DNA of 64,000 nt from Sphingomonas sp. BK345 (GTDB taxonomy: Bacteria; Pseudomonadota; Alphaproteobacteria; Sphingomonadales; Sphingomonadaceae), in NCBI RefSeq assembly GCF_014193845.1, contig NZ_JACHZX010000002.1, forward strand, positions 744,001-808,000. The letters run 5' to 3'. Below the pieces are notes generated by a model, which saw only the letters and a list, made by a program, of their open reading frames with translations, was not told where the DNA came from and ran no database searches. Every line of letters begins with the position of its first letter. Within the stretch, counting starts at the first letter, position 1. The translations under genes were made by a program, and so were the position numbers. Shown here one piece after another: positions 1 to 8,009 of the stretch.

Positions 1-16
1 AGGTCCAGCGCGGTGT

Positions 17-847
17 TCACTCGACGCCCCCCTCTTCCCCGGCTTCGGCCGCGGTGCCGTCGTCGACGGCTTCCTGCTCGACCTCCTCGATCACCACGTC
101 GGGGATGTTCTGGATGACGATGTTCCGGATCACCGCGTTGTCCAGGACGACCACGCCGCCGATCCAGTCGCGGTCATGGGTCTCGATGTGCGGGACGAGC
201 CGGGGCTGGTCGGGCTTGCGGTGGACGACCTGGTAGACGAACCGCTCCGGGTCGGCGAGGCTGATCGACTTCAGCTCGCCGTTGTCGCCCTGGCGGATGT
301 CGGCGACGACGCCCTGGTAGCCGATCCCGTATTCGCCGTGCGGCGTGCTGGTGAGGATGTAGGCGATCGGCTTGTAGCCGTGCCGGAGCGGCCGGACGAC
401 GTGCTGGAAGACCCAGCCCTGGGATCGGACGTCGAACTCGTCGAACACGATGTCGAGGCCCTGCGAGGTGACCAGCTGCCAGGCCATCAGGCACTCGAAC
501 AGCACCGTCAGCGCGAAAGCGAAGAGGGACGCGGCGGATGCCTTCGCCGAGCCCAGCGCGAGCGCGACCGCCATGTCGTAGGGGTTCGCGATGAGGGGAC
601 CGACCGAGTGACCCGAGGCCTCCCCGAGCTGCGCCGCGGCGGCCCACCCGAGGCTGACCAGCCCGTATCCGAGGAGGTGCATCGCCAACGCGATGCCGAG
701 TGCGGCGAAGAGGGCCGTGACCGAGGTCAGCTGAAGTTCGGGCCGCTTGGCCCCGTGGTACACGTTCTGGAAGTTCCAGCTGACGAGTGCGGTGATGCCC
801 GGCAGGAGCAGCACGAGCCCCGCCAGAAGGGCGAGCGTGAAGTTCAA
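17..847 (-). CDS. Membrane protein of unknown function, 276 aa
   Basis: The N-terminal half is strongly hydrophobic, with membrane segments at about residues 5-22, 44-68 and 105-127. The C-terminal half is soluble, charged and ends in an acidic tail rich in Glu and Ala, so it is probably an inner-membrane protein with a cytoplasmic domain. The start is TTG (845-847), the only good initiator near the hydrophobic segment. It lies 9 bases downstream of a 59-aa reading frame on the same strand, so the two are probably co-transcribed. I do not recognise the family with confidence; it resembles the uncharacterised membrane proteins common in accessory islands. The call as a real gene is firm; the function is unknown. 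Confidence 0.7.
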   Translation of the reverse strand: MNFTLALLAGLVLLLPGITALVSWNFQNVYHGAKRPELQLTSVTALFAALGIALAMHLLGYGLVSLGWAAAAQLGEASGHSVGPLIANPYDMAVALALGSAKASAASLFAFALTVLFECLMAWQLVTSQGLDIVFDEFDVRSQGWVFQHVVRPLRHGYKPIAYILTSTPHGEYGIGYQGVVADIRQGDNGELKSISLADPERFVYQVVHRKPDQPRLVPHIETHDRDWIGGVVVLDNAVIRNIVIQNIPDVVIEEVEQEAVDDGTAAEAGEEGGVE

Positions 848-856
848 ATGCGGACG

Positions 857-1036
857 TTAGTCCGGGTCGCGATCGCGGCGGACGCCCCAGCGCCCGGTCG
901 TCGCGTCGCGGGCGACCGTGCCGCCGGCCGAGTGGCGGCGCTCGTTGGCTAGGCGCACCAGCTCCTGGTAGCCTCCGACGCGCCGGGCGGCGGCTGCGGT
1001 GTCGCGCTGGTCACGACGGGTGGTGATCGTCGACAT
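857..1036 (-). CDS. Small protein of unknown function, 59 aa
   Basis: A short Arg-rich frame from an ATG at 1036; it can be extended upstream in frame to 1240, but the extension is proline/arginine-rich and looks non-coding. The protein begins MSTITTRRDQRDTAAAARR and includes an amphipathic stretch around residues 17-32. No motif is recognised. The stop lies 9 bases before the start of the downstream membrane-protein gene, which suggests a two-gene operon. The Shine-Dalgarno is weak (AGGA almost touching the ATG), so the start is uncertain. Confidence 0.4.
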   Translation of the reverse strand: MSTITTRRDQRDTAAAARRVGGYQELVRLANERRHSAGGTVARDATTGRWGVRRDRDPD

Positions 1037-1145
1037 GTCCTGAAGATAGGTCGCCTCGCCGGCGCCGTAAAGGACCTCCGTGCCCGGCGTTGGGAAGAAG
1101 GCTCCGTGGCTTCCGTAGGCTCCGCGGAGCGGGCATGGGGATCGG

Positions 1146-1757
1146 ATGAGCCAGGACGCATTGAGGCGCTTCGGCCGGGCCGACGCTCTGCAGTCGGCCC
1201 TGGGTCTGACGCCGGAAACAGGGTTGGGGATAGCGGCCATCGTCTCGTTCGCCGGCGCGATCGAGTATCATCTCGAGCGCGCGATCTGGCGGATGCGCGG
1301 CGTCGAGCCCAGGGGCGTCAGGCCCGACACGGATGCGCGGATGGTGTCGGACCTGATCGCGATGCTGGAGCGCGAGGCCGCGACGCGGGACGGGGAGGCG
1401 GGACGGCTGCTGCGGACGTGGTGCGCCGCCGCGCGGGCCGGCTTCACTGTGCGTCACAACATCGCGCACGGCGTGCCGGGACGGATCGGCGACACGTTGG
1501 CCTATATGCGCAACCCGCGTTGGGAGGGTGAGATGCGCAAGCGGGAGTTCGGCGACTTCTGGGCCAATCCGCACGCGCTGGATCTCGTGAGGGAGGCAAT
1601 GGCCACCCTCCTGAGGATCATCGCCGCGCTCTCCGGGGACGGCGCGGACCCGTCCGCGATTGCCACTGCGGCGGCGCTGCGCGCCGTCGGCGACGCGCGT
1701 TCCGTCCTGGGAGAGTTCGCGAGCCAAAACTACAACCCGAGCTTCGAGAAGTATTGA
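1146..1757 (+). CDS. HEPN-like protein, 203 aa
   Basis: This all-helical protein carries RHNIAHG at about residues 102-108, which matches the R-x4-H motif that HEPN ribonucleases use as active site. It is preceded by helices rich in Leu, Ala and Arg, as expected for the HEPN four-helix fold. HEPN proteins often act as RNases in toxin-antitoxin and abortive-infection systems, sometimes beside a minimal nucleotidyltransferase; such an enzyme lies 2.1 kb away at 3902-4273 rather than adjacent. The gene is on the opposite strand to its neighbours. Motif and helical character are seen; RNase activity is inferred. Some HEPN-like proteins with this motif are structural or binding proteins instead. 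Confidence 0.6.
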   Translation: MSQDALRRFGRADALQSALGLTPETGLGIAAIVSFAGAIEYHLERAIWRMRGVEPRGVRPDTDARMVSDLIAMLEREAATRDGEAGRLLRTWCAAARAGFTVRHNIAHGVPGRIGDTLAYMRNPRWEGEMRKREFGDFWANPHALDLVREAMATLLRIIAALSGDGADPSAIATAAALRAVGDARSVLGEFASQNYNPSFEKY

Positions 1758-1790
1758 GGCGCACGGCACCGCCGTCCTGTAGCGCGGCGC

Positions 1791-2408
1791 TCAGGTGTGC
1801 GTCGCGACGGGCAGCAGCATATAGCGCAGCGACCGCGTGGCGTCGGTCCAGGCGAACTCGTAGTCGTTCCTCAGCGTGATGGTCGGCAGCTTGGAACCGG
1901 GTGTTCGGTAGGTCATCGCCGTTCCGGCTGCGTATCGGGCGCCATGCCGGAAGTCGAAGTCAGCCGTGTCGGGCGAGTAGCCGCCCCATTCGACGTAGTG
2001 CGGGTGGTCCGTGGCGACGAGCATGAAGCCGGTGTCGGCCACGTCGCCGCATTTCTCGAGCCGGGCGATGTCGAGCATCGTCTTGTGCCGGTTGTTGGGT
2101 TCCGCCTGGCTCGCCTTCTTGAAGAACTTCAGCTCCATCGCGCACCGCCACTCGCGTCCGTCGCCCGTCGTCAGGCGGAACCACACGTCGAGCCTGCCCC
2201 GGCCACCTCCGCCGAGCGGCTTCTCGAGCTCCAGCGCGAAGGTCTCGCGCGGGCTGGTCATCTCCAGGTCGGCGACGGTCATGATGATGCGGCCGAGGTG
2301 GAGCTGCAGCGACGCCTCGCTCTGCACCGGGACCCGGCCGCCCTCGATCTGGTCGAAGAGGATTGGGACCGCCCTCTCGACGATCCTGTTGAGGCGAGCG
2401 ACCGACAT
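1791..2408 (-). CDS. PD-(D/E)XK-like nuclease domain protein, 205 aa
   Basis: The central part holds RGRLDVWF (about residues 69-76), then a strand with AMELKFFKK (about residues 90-98), which together give the D...E-x-K pattern of the PD-(D/E)XK nuclease fold; a Glu in FALELEK earlier could be the helix-1 acid. The C-terminal half is mixed alpha/beta with no recognised domain. It is coupled to the upstream gene by a TGATG overlap (stop 2408-2410, start 2406-2408), so the two proteins are probably made together. Restriction-type or DNA-repair nuclease is the inferred role; target and partner are unknown. Confidence 0.55.
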   Translation of the reverse strand: MSVARLNRIVERAVPILFDQIEGGRVPVQSEASLQLHLGRIIMTVADLEMTSPRETFALELEKPLGGGGRGRLDVWFRLTTGDGREWRCAMELKFFKKASQAEPNNRHKTMLDIARLEKCGDVADTGFMLVATDHPHYVEWGGYSPDTADFDFRHGARYAAGTAMTYRTPGSKLPTITLRNDYEFAWTDATRSLRYMLLPVATHT

Positions 2409-2695
2409 CAGCTGAACCGCTCGTGGAACTCGCGCGCCTCGTCCTCGCGCTCGAACTCGAACGTCATGGAGTTGTAGTGCGTGCGCGCGAAGTCCTCGCC
2501 GGGATTGTCCGGGTTCCGCTCCCTGACGAGCGGCTTCTGGCCCTCGGCGCGGTATCCCCCGACGCGCAGCGCCATGGCCTTGTCGTCGATGATGCCCAGG
2601 ACCAGCACGCGTCCCTCCAGCCCGGCGAGGAACGCGTCGATCTCTTCGACCGTGTCGTCGTCGCCGATCTGTGGAATGGATACGGTAAAGCTCAA
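2408..2695 (-). CDS. Small protein coupled to nuclease-like gene, 95 aa
   Basis: An acidic 95-aa protein. I chose a TTG at 2693-2695 because a strong Shine-Dalgarno (GGAGGAG) lies about 7 bases upstream; the frame also opens at a TTG at 2728, but that start lacks a ribosome-binding site. The C-terminus is very rich in Glu, Asp and Arg (FEFEREDEAREFHERFS). The stop overlaps the start of the nuclease-like gene in a TGATG arrangement, pointing to stoichiometric partners, for example an inhibitor or specificity factor. No family recognised. Confidence 0.55.
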   Translation of the reverse strand: MSFTVSIPQIGDDDTVEEIDAFLAGLEGRVLVLGIIDDKAMALRVGGYRAEGQKPLVRERNPDNPGEDFARTHYNSMTFEFEREDEAREFHERFS

Positions 2696-2776
2696 GCCGA
2701 TCTCCTCCTCTCTTTCGCCGCTGACCAATCCATCGAGCGAATTAGGCTGCCACGGTCGTGCGCGTCATAGCGCGGG

Positions 2777-3694
2777 TCATCGAGCGTTGGCGATCGAACG
2801 GACCAGGGTCGCCGACCCGGCTGCGATGGTCCCGCTCTGCTTGGCGATCGAGAGGTTGAGCTGCCGCACCGTGGCGCCGTCGTCGGCATGGTGGAGGCTG
2901 ACGCCGCCGTCCCCCCGTCCGACTCCGACAGCGATGTCGGAGGCGATGGGCATCCACATCTCGACGTGGGGATCGGTGAGGTCGGTGCGTCCGGGCGACG
3001 TGAGCTTCACGACGGGACGGCTACCGATGATGAAGCTCTTGTGCGGCCTGCTGATGCGCAGCACCGCTATTCCCCGGCGCTCCAGAACCGTCATCACCTC
3101 GCCGCTGAACTGGATGAGCGTCTGCACGCGCACGTTCCGGATCGTGCGCGCCATCGCCTCGGGCGTCGCGAGCCGCTCGATCTCCGCACTCCGATGGGGA
3201 ACGGCCTGGCGCAGCTCTGCGATGATCCCCTCTATCATGCGCGTCGCCTCCTCGTCGCTGGTGTTCGCGCGCTGGGTCTCCGGCGTCCGCCGCCACTGCA
3301 TGAGGAAGAACAGGTGCCAGACGCGCATCTGCCCGGCCGAGAGGGCCGGCACCCTGCCAGCCCTCGTCTGATCCAGGATTGCCTGGACGACGCCGACGGC
3401 CTCACTCTCGAGGACAGAGAGCGCGCGCTCCATGGCGAGGTCTTTGATCCCGGATTCCGAAAGCGTGCTGTAGAGATGGTTCTGGTGGAACAGCTCGGCC
3501 GTGCGCGCCCGGCGGATGGCGGACGGGTCTTCGCGGTGCCTGCACCAGTGGAGCCAGCCGTCCGGGTCGGTGAACCCGTTCAGGATCATCTGCGGAACGT
3601 AGTGGTGGCGCTTCGGAAGGGGCACTGCACGGAATGCGGAAATGTGTGGCTCGACGGTGGTATCGGCTTCGCGCGTAGCCCTACCCGTTGGCAA
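2777..3694 (-). CDS. DUF4238 family protein, 305 aa
   Basis: Residues 29-42 read HHYVPQMILNGFTD, the signature that opens DUF4238 proteins (HHYVPQ followed by a LxxF motif). The rest is helical, with a later segment IGSRPVVKL (about residues 223-231) typical of the family's second half. DUF4238 proteins are widespread in accessory regions and often sit near defence genes, but no biochemical activity is established that I know of. The start is a TTG (3692-3694), the only in-frame initiator ahead of the conserved motif, and it overlaps the upstream gene by 14 bases. Family call is firm; function is unknown. Confidence 0.75.
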   Translation of the reverse strand: MPTGRATREADTTVEPHISAFRAVPLPKRHHYVPQMILNGFTDPDGWLHWCRHREDPSAIRRARTAELFHQNHLYSTLSESGIKDLAMERALSVLESEAVGVVQAILDQTRAGRVPALSAGQMRVWHLFFLMQWRRTPETQRANTSDEEATRMIEGIIAELRQAVPHRSAEIERLATPEAMARTIRNVRVQTLIQFSGEVMTVLERRGIAVLRISRPHKSFIIGSRPVVKLTSPGRTDLTDPHVEMWMPIASDIAVGVGRGDGGVSLHHADDGATVRQLNLSIAKQSGTIAAGSATLVRSIANAR

Positions 3695-3902
3695 GCTGCT
3701 GGCACACGACCCACACCTCGTCGTGTGCGAAGGTGCCGCCGGGCACGATGGGCAGGTGCTGTTGCCCGACGACCTCCAGCCGCAGTTGCCTGCCTTCGAC
3801 GGTCTCGGTGATGTGCGAGCCGATCTCCGGGGGATTCTCCGCTTCGCGGGGGCCGCACGGAAGGAGGCCGGACGCCCCCTGGACGAGCAGATGACACTTC
3901 AT
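3681..3902 (-). CDS. Small protein partner of nucleotidyltransferase, 73 aa
   Basis: Begins MKCHLLVQGASGLLP at 3902 and ends at 3681. The start overlaps the stop of the nucleotidyltransferase gene in TAATG (start 3900-3902, stop 3902-3904), so translation is probably coupled. The sequence is mixed beta-strand with no Cys cluster or helix-turn-helix. It does not look like the HEPN or helical partner that usually accompanies a minimal nucleotidyltransferase, and I know of no family for it. It overlaps the following DUF4238 gene by 14 bases, so all three form one unit. Confidence 0.55.
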   Translation of the reverse strand: MKCHLLVQGASGLLPCGPREAENPPEIGSHITETVEGRQLRLEVVGQQHLPIVPGGTFAHDEVWVVCQQLANG

Positions 3903-4273
3903 TATCCTTCCGCGCCTCCCTGACCCGAGCCCCAGTCCGGACTCGTCACTCCATCTCTCCGGAATACCAGCATGCCGTGCTCGCGCACCGCAGGCGCCAC
4001 GACCACGTCGTCGTCGAACATGGACTGGGCGTGCACCTTCACGGGTAGCAGTGCCTGGAGCTCCGCGCGCCATGCGGGAAGCAGGCAGATCGCGTTCCCG
4101 AGTTGCTCCCCCTCGTCCTGCCCGTCGACCACGAAGGCCAGGTCGAGATCGCTGTCCGTCCGGTAGCCGCCCTTCACGCGCGAGCCGAACGCATGGACCT
4201 CGAGCACGAGCGGCTGTCCCGTCGCCCACGCCCGGATCGTCTCCGACCAGTGCGGTTGCAGTCCTTTCTCCAT
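3902..4273 (-). CDS. Minimal nucleotidyltransferase (MNT-like), 123 aa
   Basis: About residues 26-41 carry the pol-beta nucleotidyltransferase signature GSRVKGGYRTDSDLDL: GS, then G, then the two catalytic aspartates in SDLDL. MNT proteins transfer nucleotides (commonly AMP) to proteins or RNA and often act as antitoxins to HEPN RNases. The region where a third carboxylate is expected reads LLPVKVHAQ, so that residue may be absent or displaced. Start chosen at ATG 4271-4273; the frame extends to 4417 but the extension is not MNT-like. First gene of a coupled unit with the 73-aa and DUF4238 genes. Confidence 0.65.
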   Translation of the reverse strand: MEKGLQPHWSETIRAWATGQPLVLEVHAFGSRVKGGYRTDSDLDLAFVVDGQDEGEQLGNAICLLPAWRAELQALLPVKVHAQSMFDDDVVVAPAVREHGMLVFRRDGVTSPDWGSGQGGAEG

Positions 4274-4383
4274 CGCGACGTGCGCTCCCCAGCGAAGTTC
4301 GACTGTGAGCCTTGACCGAATCGCGTGTCGCTCACGTCGGCCCGGGCAATTCCCGTCAAGATGGTGCGGAGGCTGGCCCGTCG

Positions 4384-6027
4384 CTAGGTCCTCCGCCTCG
4401 CGATCTCGGTCCTGCAAAGGCTGGCGATCTGCTCCAGCCGCAGCCTCGCGTCCTCGTCGTGCCGGATGTATTCGAGCCGTATGCCGGCGAGTCGGCAGAG
4501 GTTGCGCTTGTTCTCGTCGCGGCGCACCGTGGCCGTGTAGCCGGCCTCACCGCCGAACACGTCGATCGGCCGGTAGTGCTGTTCGCCCTGATACTCGACC
4601 GCGACGCTGGCGTCGGGGACGAGTATGTCGAGGTGCTGCGGCGCGAGCCAGCTCGGCATCGCGTGCCGCTCGATCGAGGTGTCCGGGAGCAGCGCCTTGA
4701 GCGAGAGGAATGCGGACTCCTCGGATTTCCACCGCACCTTCTCCATGTCGCGCGCCCACGCCGCGACGAGCTCGGCCGAGAGGACGTCGCACAGCCTCGC
4801 GAACGCGGGCATCCGCCGGACGTCCTTCCACCTCTGGTCGGCGGCCTCGGACACCACGTCCGCCCAGAGGGCGTCGAGCGTGCCTCCTGCTGCCCAACCC
4901 GCGATGACCGCCTCGGCCCAGACGGGATGCCCGCGCACTGCCGTCAGCGGATCCACGCGGTCGGGATCGAAGGTCCCGCGCTCGATGTCCGCCATGATGG
5001 AGGACGAGACCTGGAGGACGCAGGCGAACAGGACCTGCGGGGTCGGCATTCCCTGTGTCGCGACAAGTGCTGCGAGGAGCTCCCGCATCGCCGACCGGGT
5101 TATCCATGGATGGCTCGAGTAGAACTCAACGTGTCGGTGGCCGAGATCGGCGAACATGTCGGCCTCGCACTGCAGGGCGAAGAGGCAGCTGCCGAAGACA
5201 TTGTAGCTGCCGATGCGGGTGAGCCAGAAGACGACCTTGGCTAGGTCCTCGTCGCCTCCTCGGGAAAGCCAGCGGACCAGGGTGGCGTGCGCCTCGCGGA
5301 AACCCGGCTCGAGTTTCTCCAGGAACGCGGCGACCCTCGCGGAGCGCTCCGTGTTGCCCTCCGCCAGGATCCGGGCGAGCGGACGGGGTGTGACGCGCAG
5401 CAGCGGTGGCCTGGCCAGCTTTGCCACGTCCTTGTCGTATGCGCCCGAGCGGGCGTGCCCGAGGAACACGTCGACCTCTGCCTGTTCGAGGCCGAAGAAG
5501 CCGCGCATCTCTCCGGCGATCCGCGTGTCGCCTGTGGCGACCGCCGCATGTGCGCAGAGTTTCACCAGCGGCCCTTTCGCGCGGCTGCCGCCGCCGAACA
5601 CCACGTCCTTCGCTCCCAGCGGATCGGGCTCGCCCGCTCTGATTTGGTGGAGGATGCCGTTCCAGTCCTCCTGCGAGATCGCCAGCGCGATGAGCCTGTC
5701 GACGTCCGGACCGCGGCGGAAGGCGGCGTATTCGACGCCGGTGGGGTTCTCGCCCTTCTCGTAGCTGGCGCGCGCGCCCGCGACGTCGCCGAGTGCCAGC
5801 AGCGCGTCGCCGATCTTCCTCCAGTGGCTGAAGGTCTGCCAGATGGGGATCGCCTCCCTGTAGGCACCGGCGGCCATGAGCAGGTCGGCCTGGTCGCGCG
5901 TCCGCGCGACGTCCCACAGTCCTGAGGCTTTCAGCGCGTGGATCTTCTCGGCTGGCGACAGCCAGCCCTTGGCCAGGGCGATGGCATAGGTGACGCTCGA
6001 GCGCAGTTCTTCGATGCGGCGGATCAT
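4384..6027 (-). CDS. Helical-repeat protein with C-terminal nuclease-like domain, 547 aa
   Basis: The N-terminal part is helical and repeat-like, with TPR-style spacing around residues 45-100 (WQTFSHWRKIGDALLALGD). The C-terminal hundred residues are different: LDILVPDASVAVEYQGEQHY, then FGG, then RRDENKRNLCRLAGIRLEYI. This pattern (D, then E-x-Q, then RD-x-x-KR) matches the restriction-endonuclease-like fold of Vsr/DUF559-type proteins. The architecture suggests a sensor or scaffold fused to a DNA- or RNA-cleaving effector. It stands alone with 55-110 bp gaps on either side. Fold assignment is from motif reading only; helix repeats and nuclease activity are inferred. Confidence 0.6.
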   Translation of the reverse strand: MIRRIEELRSSVTYAIALAKGWLSPAEKIHALKASGLWDVARTRDQADLLMAAGAYREAIPIWQTFSHWRKIGDALLALGDVAGARASYEKGENPTGVEYAAFRRGPDVDRLIALAISQEDWNGILHQIRAGEPDPLGAKDVVFGGGSRAKGPLVKLCAHAAVATGDTRIAGEMRGFFGLEQAEVDVFLGHARSGAYDKDVAKLARPPLLRVTPRPLARILAEGNTERSARVAAFLEKLEPGFREAHATLVRWLSRGGDEDLAKVVFWLTRIGSYNVFGSCLFALQCEADMFADLGHRHVEFYSSHPWITRSAMRELLAALVATQGMPTPQVLFACVLQVSSSIMADIERGTFDPDRVDPLTAVRGHPVWAEAVIAGWAAGGTLDALWADVVSEAADQRWKDVRRMPAFARLCDVLSAELVAAWARDMEKVRWKSEESAFLSLKALLPDTSIERHAMPSWLAPQHLDILVPDASVAVEYQGEQHYRPIDVFGGEAGYTATVRRDENKRNLCRLAGIRLEYIRHDEDARLRLEQIASLCRTEIARRRT

Positions 6028-6082
6028 CGCGCACGTATTCCGACGTCCCGTAGCCGGGGCTCATTTATCCTGACGCGGCGCC

Positions 6083-7087
6083 TCATGGGGTCGTCGCTGC
6101 CAGGAGCGCCGCCAAGTCGGCGTAGTCGGTGTAGAAGTATTCTCCGTCCGACCCGCTGAGCTTCGGCTTGTAGGGCGCCCGTGGGATCTTCCGCCTCGTC
6201 ACATAATCCTTGATGTCGAGCGACCGGAAGAAGTCCGCGTCCATGTAGAGCTCGTGCGCGCGGTGCACTCCGTCGCGTATCGCACGTCTCGCCGCCTCGT
6301 CGATGAGCATGATCTGCGCGAAGGGCAGGCCCAGGCTGTTGAGGCAGATGTGGTTGCCGCTCTTCGATGCGTGGAGGAGCGCGTCATCGTAGTATTCGTT
6401 CGAGCCCGAGGCGAAGACCGCGTAGACGCCGAGGCCGAGAGTGTCCCGGAAGATCTGCCGGATCTCGTCGAAGAGGAGGATCAGCTTCTCCGGCGCATAG
6501 GTGTAGGCGCCCTTGTCGAACATGCCGACCGTCCAGTTGGTCTTGAGCAGGAGGCTGTCGGCGAACGAGATGAAGGAGATGTCCGCGTGCGCGGCGGCCA
6601 GAATGTCCAGCCGGTCGCGCAGCGCGACGAGACTGCGCTTCTCGATCCGGCCGTTCTGCAGTTCGTCGCCCATCGCCACGACATCGATCATCGCGAAGAG
6701 CGAGTTGTTCTGGAGATGCACGCGCTCGAGCCATTCGCCCCTGACGAACACGGTCGGCTTGCCGCCGTATTTGTGGACCTCGACGCACTGCACGATCTCC
6801 GTCAGCGGCAGCACGATCTTGAGTTCGTGGAAACGCTGGTGGGTGTCGGGATACCACGAGATCTCCAGCCCGTGGGTCAGCTGGCGGATGACCGACGCGG
6901 GCATGACGTATCCGACCTCATATGGACTGGGTTCGGGCCCGGGGCCGCCGTCGTCCTCGTCGAGTGCGTCGTTGAGCAGCCAGGCATGCTCCCATTCGGC
7001 GAGGTATCTCTCGTCCATGAGGACGATGTCCTGGTCAACCGGGAGGTCCGCAGGGTCGTATGCGTCGAAGAGGCCGCTGCTGAACAT
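6083..7087 (-). CDS. Unassigned protein, possibly nucleotidyl-cyclase-like fold, 334 aa
   Basis: I start this at ATG 7085-7087, which has AGGAG five bases upstream; an earlier GTG at 7105 lacks one. The central part has AMIDVVAMGDEL, followed about 40 residues later by DISFISFADSLLLKTN and then a helix and GLGVYAVFASG. A strand with an acid, a long helix and then an 'FADS' hairpin is the pattern seen in divergent cyclase/GGDEF-fold proteins, and many uncharacterised bacterial proteins share it. The metal-binding residues cannot be confirmed by eye. I do not recognise a named family. If it is cyclase-like it could make a signalling nucleotide, but no effector gene is evident next to it. Confidence 0.5.
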   Translation of the reverse strand: MFSSGLFDAYDPADLPVDQDIVLMDERYLAEWEHAWLLNDALDEDDGGPGPEPSPYEVGYVMPASVIRQLTHGLEISWYPDTHQRFHELKIVLPLTEIVQCVEVHKYGGKPTVFVRGEWLERVHLQNNSLFAMIDVVAMGDELQNGRIEKRSLVALRDRLDILAAAHADISFISFADSLLLKTNWTVGMFDKGAYTYAPEKLILLFDEIRQIFRDTLGLGVYAVFASGSNEYYDDALLHASKSGNHICLNSLGLPFAQIMLIDEAARRAIRDGVHRAHELYMDADFFRSLDIKDYVTRRKIPRAPYKPKLSGSDGEYFYTDYADLAALLAATTP

Positions 7088-7258
7088 CCTCACTCCTACC
7101 TGCACGATCTTCTAAGCGAACCGGCCAGTCGCGGCCCATTCCAACTCCAACGTTGTCGCCGATGAGATGCCGCGTTGAAACCTCCGATGCTGTGGCCGAC
7201 GTGCTCGATACGGGAAAGCCCGCACGCCGACATTGGTCGCTAGGTCGTTTCGAATAGA

Positions 7259-7456
7259 TCAGGCTATGCGTCTGACCCGCACCGCCTTCGGCATGCCGTC
7301 GACGTGCATGCGGTTGCCCTCGACGATGACGTCCGGCCGATATCTGTATTGGTAGCGGTAGTAGTATTGCTCCTGCCGCCACACGCTGCCGTTCACGAGC
7401 TTGACGACGGTGTCGCCGTTCCACCCGGTCCATGCGCCGTCGATCCTCGACTTCAT
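7259..7456 (-). CDS. Small protein, paralogue of its neighbour, 65 aa
   Basis: Starts at ATG 7456 behind a strong GGAGG (spacing 5). It shares an order of conserved features with the 63-aa protein encoded just upstream: W-x-G-D-T-x-V-K-L, then G-S-V-W-R-Q-E, then a Tyr/Arg-rich segment, then a V-x-G-M-x-x-x-V-R-V tail. These look like a five- or six-strand beta fold. The two genes are separated by only 10 bases and clearly arose by tandem duplication. No function known; similar small beta proteins occur widely in proteobacteria as uncharacterised proteins. Confidence 0.7.
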   Translation of the reverse strand: MKSRIDGAWTGWNGDTVVKLVNGSVWRQEQYYYRYQYRYRPDVIVEGNRMHVDGMPKAVRVRRIA

Positions 7457-7466
7457 CGCGACCTCC

Positions 7467-7658
7467 TCAGTCCAGCCGGCTGACGCGCACGCCGCGGCTC
7501 ATCCCCTCGACGAACATGGTCTTGCCGCTGAGCGTCACGCGTGGCCTGTAGGCGTAGCGGTATTCGTAGTGGTATTCCTCCTGGCGCCACACCGACCCGT
7601 CCGTCAGCTTGACGATCGTGTCGCCTTCCCAGCCCTCCCATTCGTCCTCGACCTGCAT
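7467..7658 (-). CDS. Small protein, tandem paralogue, 63 aa
   Basis: First gene of a two-gene unit, starting at ATG 7658 with GAGGAG eight bases upstream. It is roughly half identical to the next gene's product, with the same W-x-G-D-T-x-V-K-L and G-S-V-W-R-Q-E-x-Y blocks and a Tyr-rich middle (EYHYEYRYAYRP). The length and pattern fit a small all-beta domain. Function unknown. The upstream region (from 7659) is non-coding as far as I can see and is the likely promoter. Confidence 0.7.
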   Translation of the reverse strand: MQVEDEWEGWEGDTIVKLTDGSVWRQEEYHYEYRYAYRPRVTLSGKTMFVEGMSRGVRVSRLD

Positions 7659-8009
7659 TGTCGACGCTCCTCGTGCTGACGGCCGGTCTGGCCATCCCAG
7701 CCTCGACTCTGGCAGATGGGCACGTCAGAACCTGTCACCCTGCGGTAAGCCTCGTCGCTGACGCGGCTTCCCGGGACGAGGATCCACTATGCGTGCGTTC
7801 CGGCCACCGGCGTAAGCGGTCTCGCACGAAAGGAGGCGGTTCTAACCGTCCTCGCATGGTCGTAACCAGCTTCGCATGGGCCGGTGTTGGCGAAGGCCAG
7901 GAAGTCGCCGTCTGGAGGAGGCTTGCGGCGTTGCGTCCCCGCAGGTCCGGACGCTAACGGGTGCCCGCCCCATACCGGGTGCCCGATAACCAAACCCGAA
8001 CGTAGAACA
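7659..8009. other. Gap between small-protein unit and integrase-like remnant
   Basis: No convincing gene. It holds an imperfect inverted repeat around 7830-7852 (GGCGGTT, CT, AACCGTCC) that could act as a weak terminator or operator. The left part presumably contains the promoter for the minus-strand pair at 7259-7658. Several short frames cross the region but none has both a start with a ribosome-binding site and a recognisable product. Confidence 0.4.

Noticed and set aside
4312..5244. Long plus-strand open frame, 310 aa
   Set aside because: Antisense shadow of the 547-aa gene; composition is arginine- and proline-rich with no motif.
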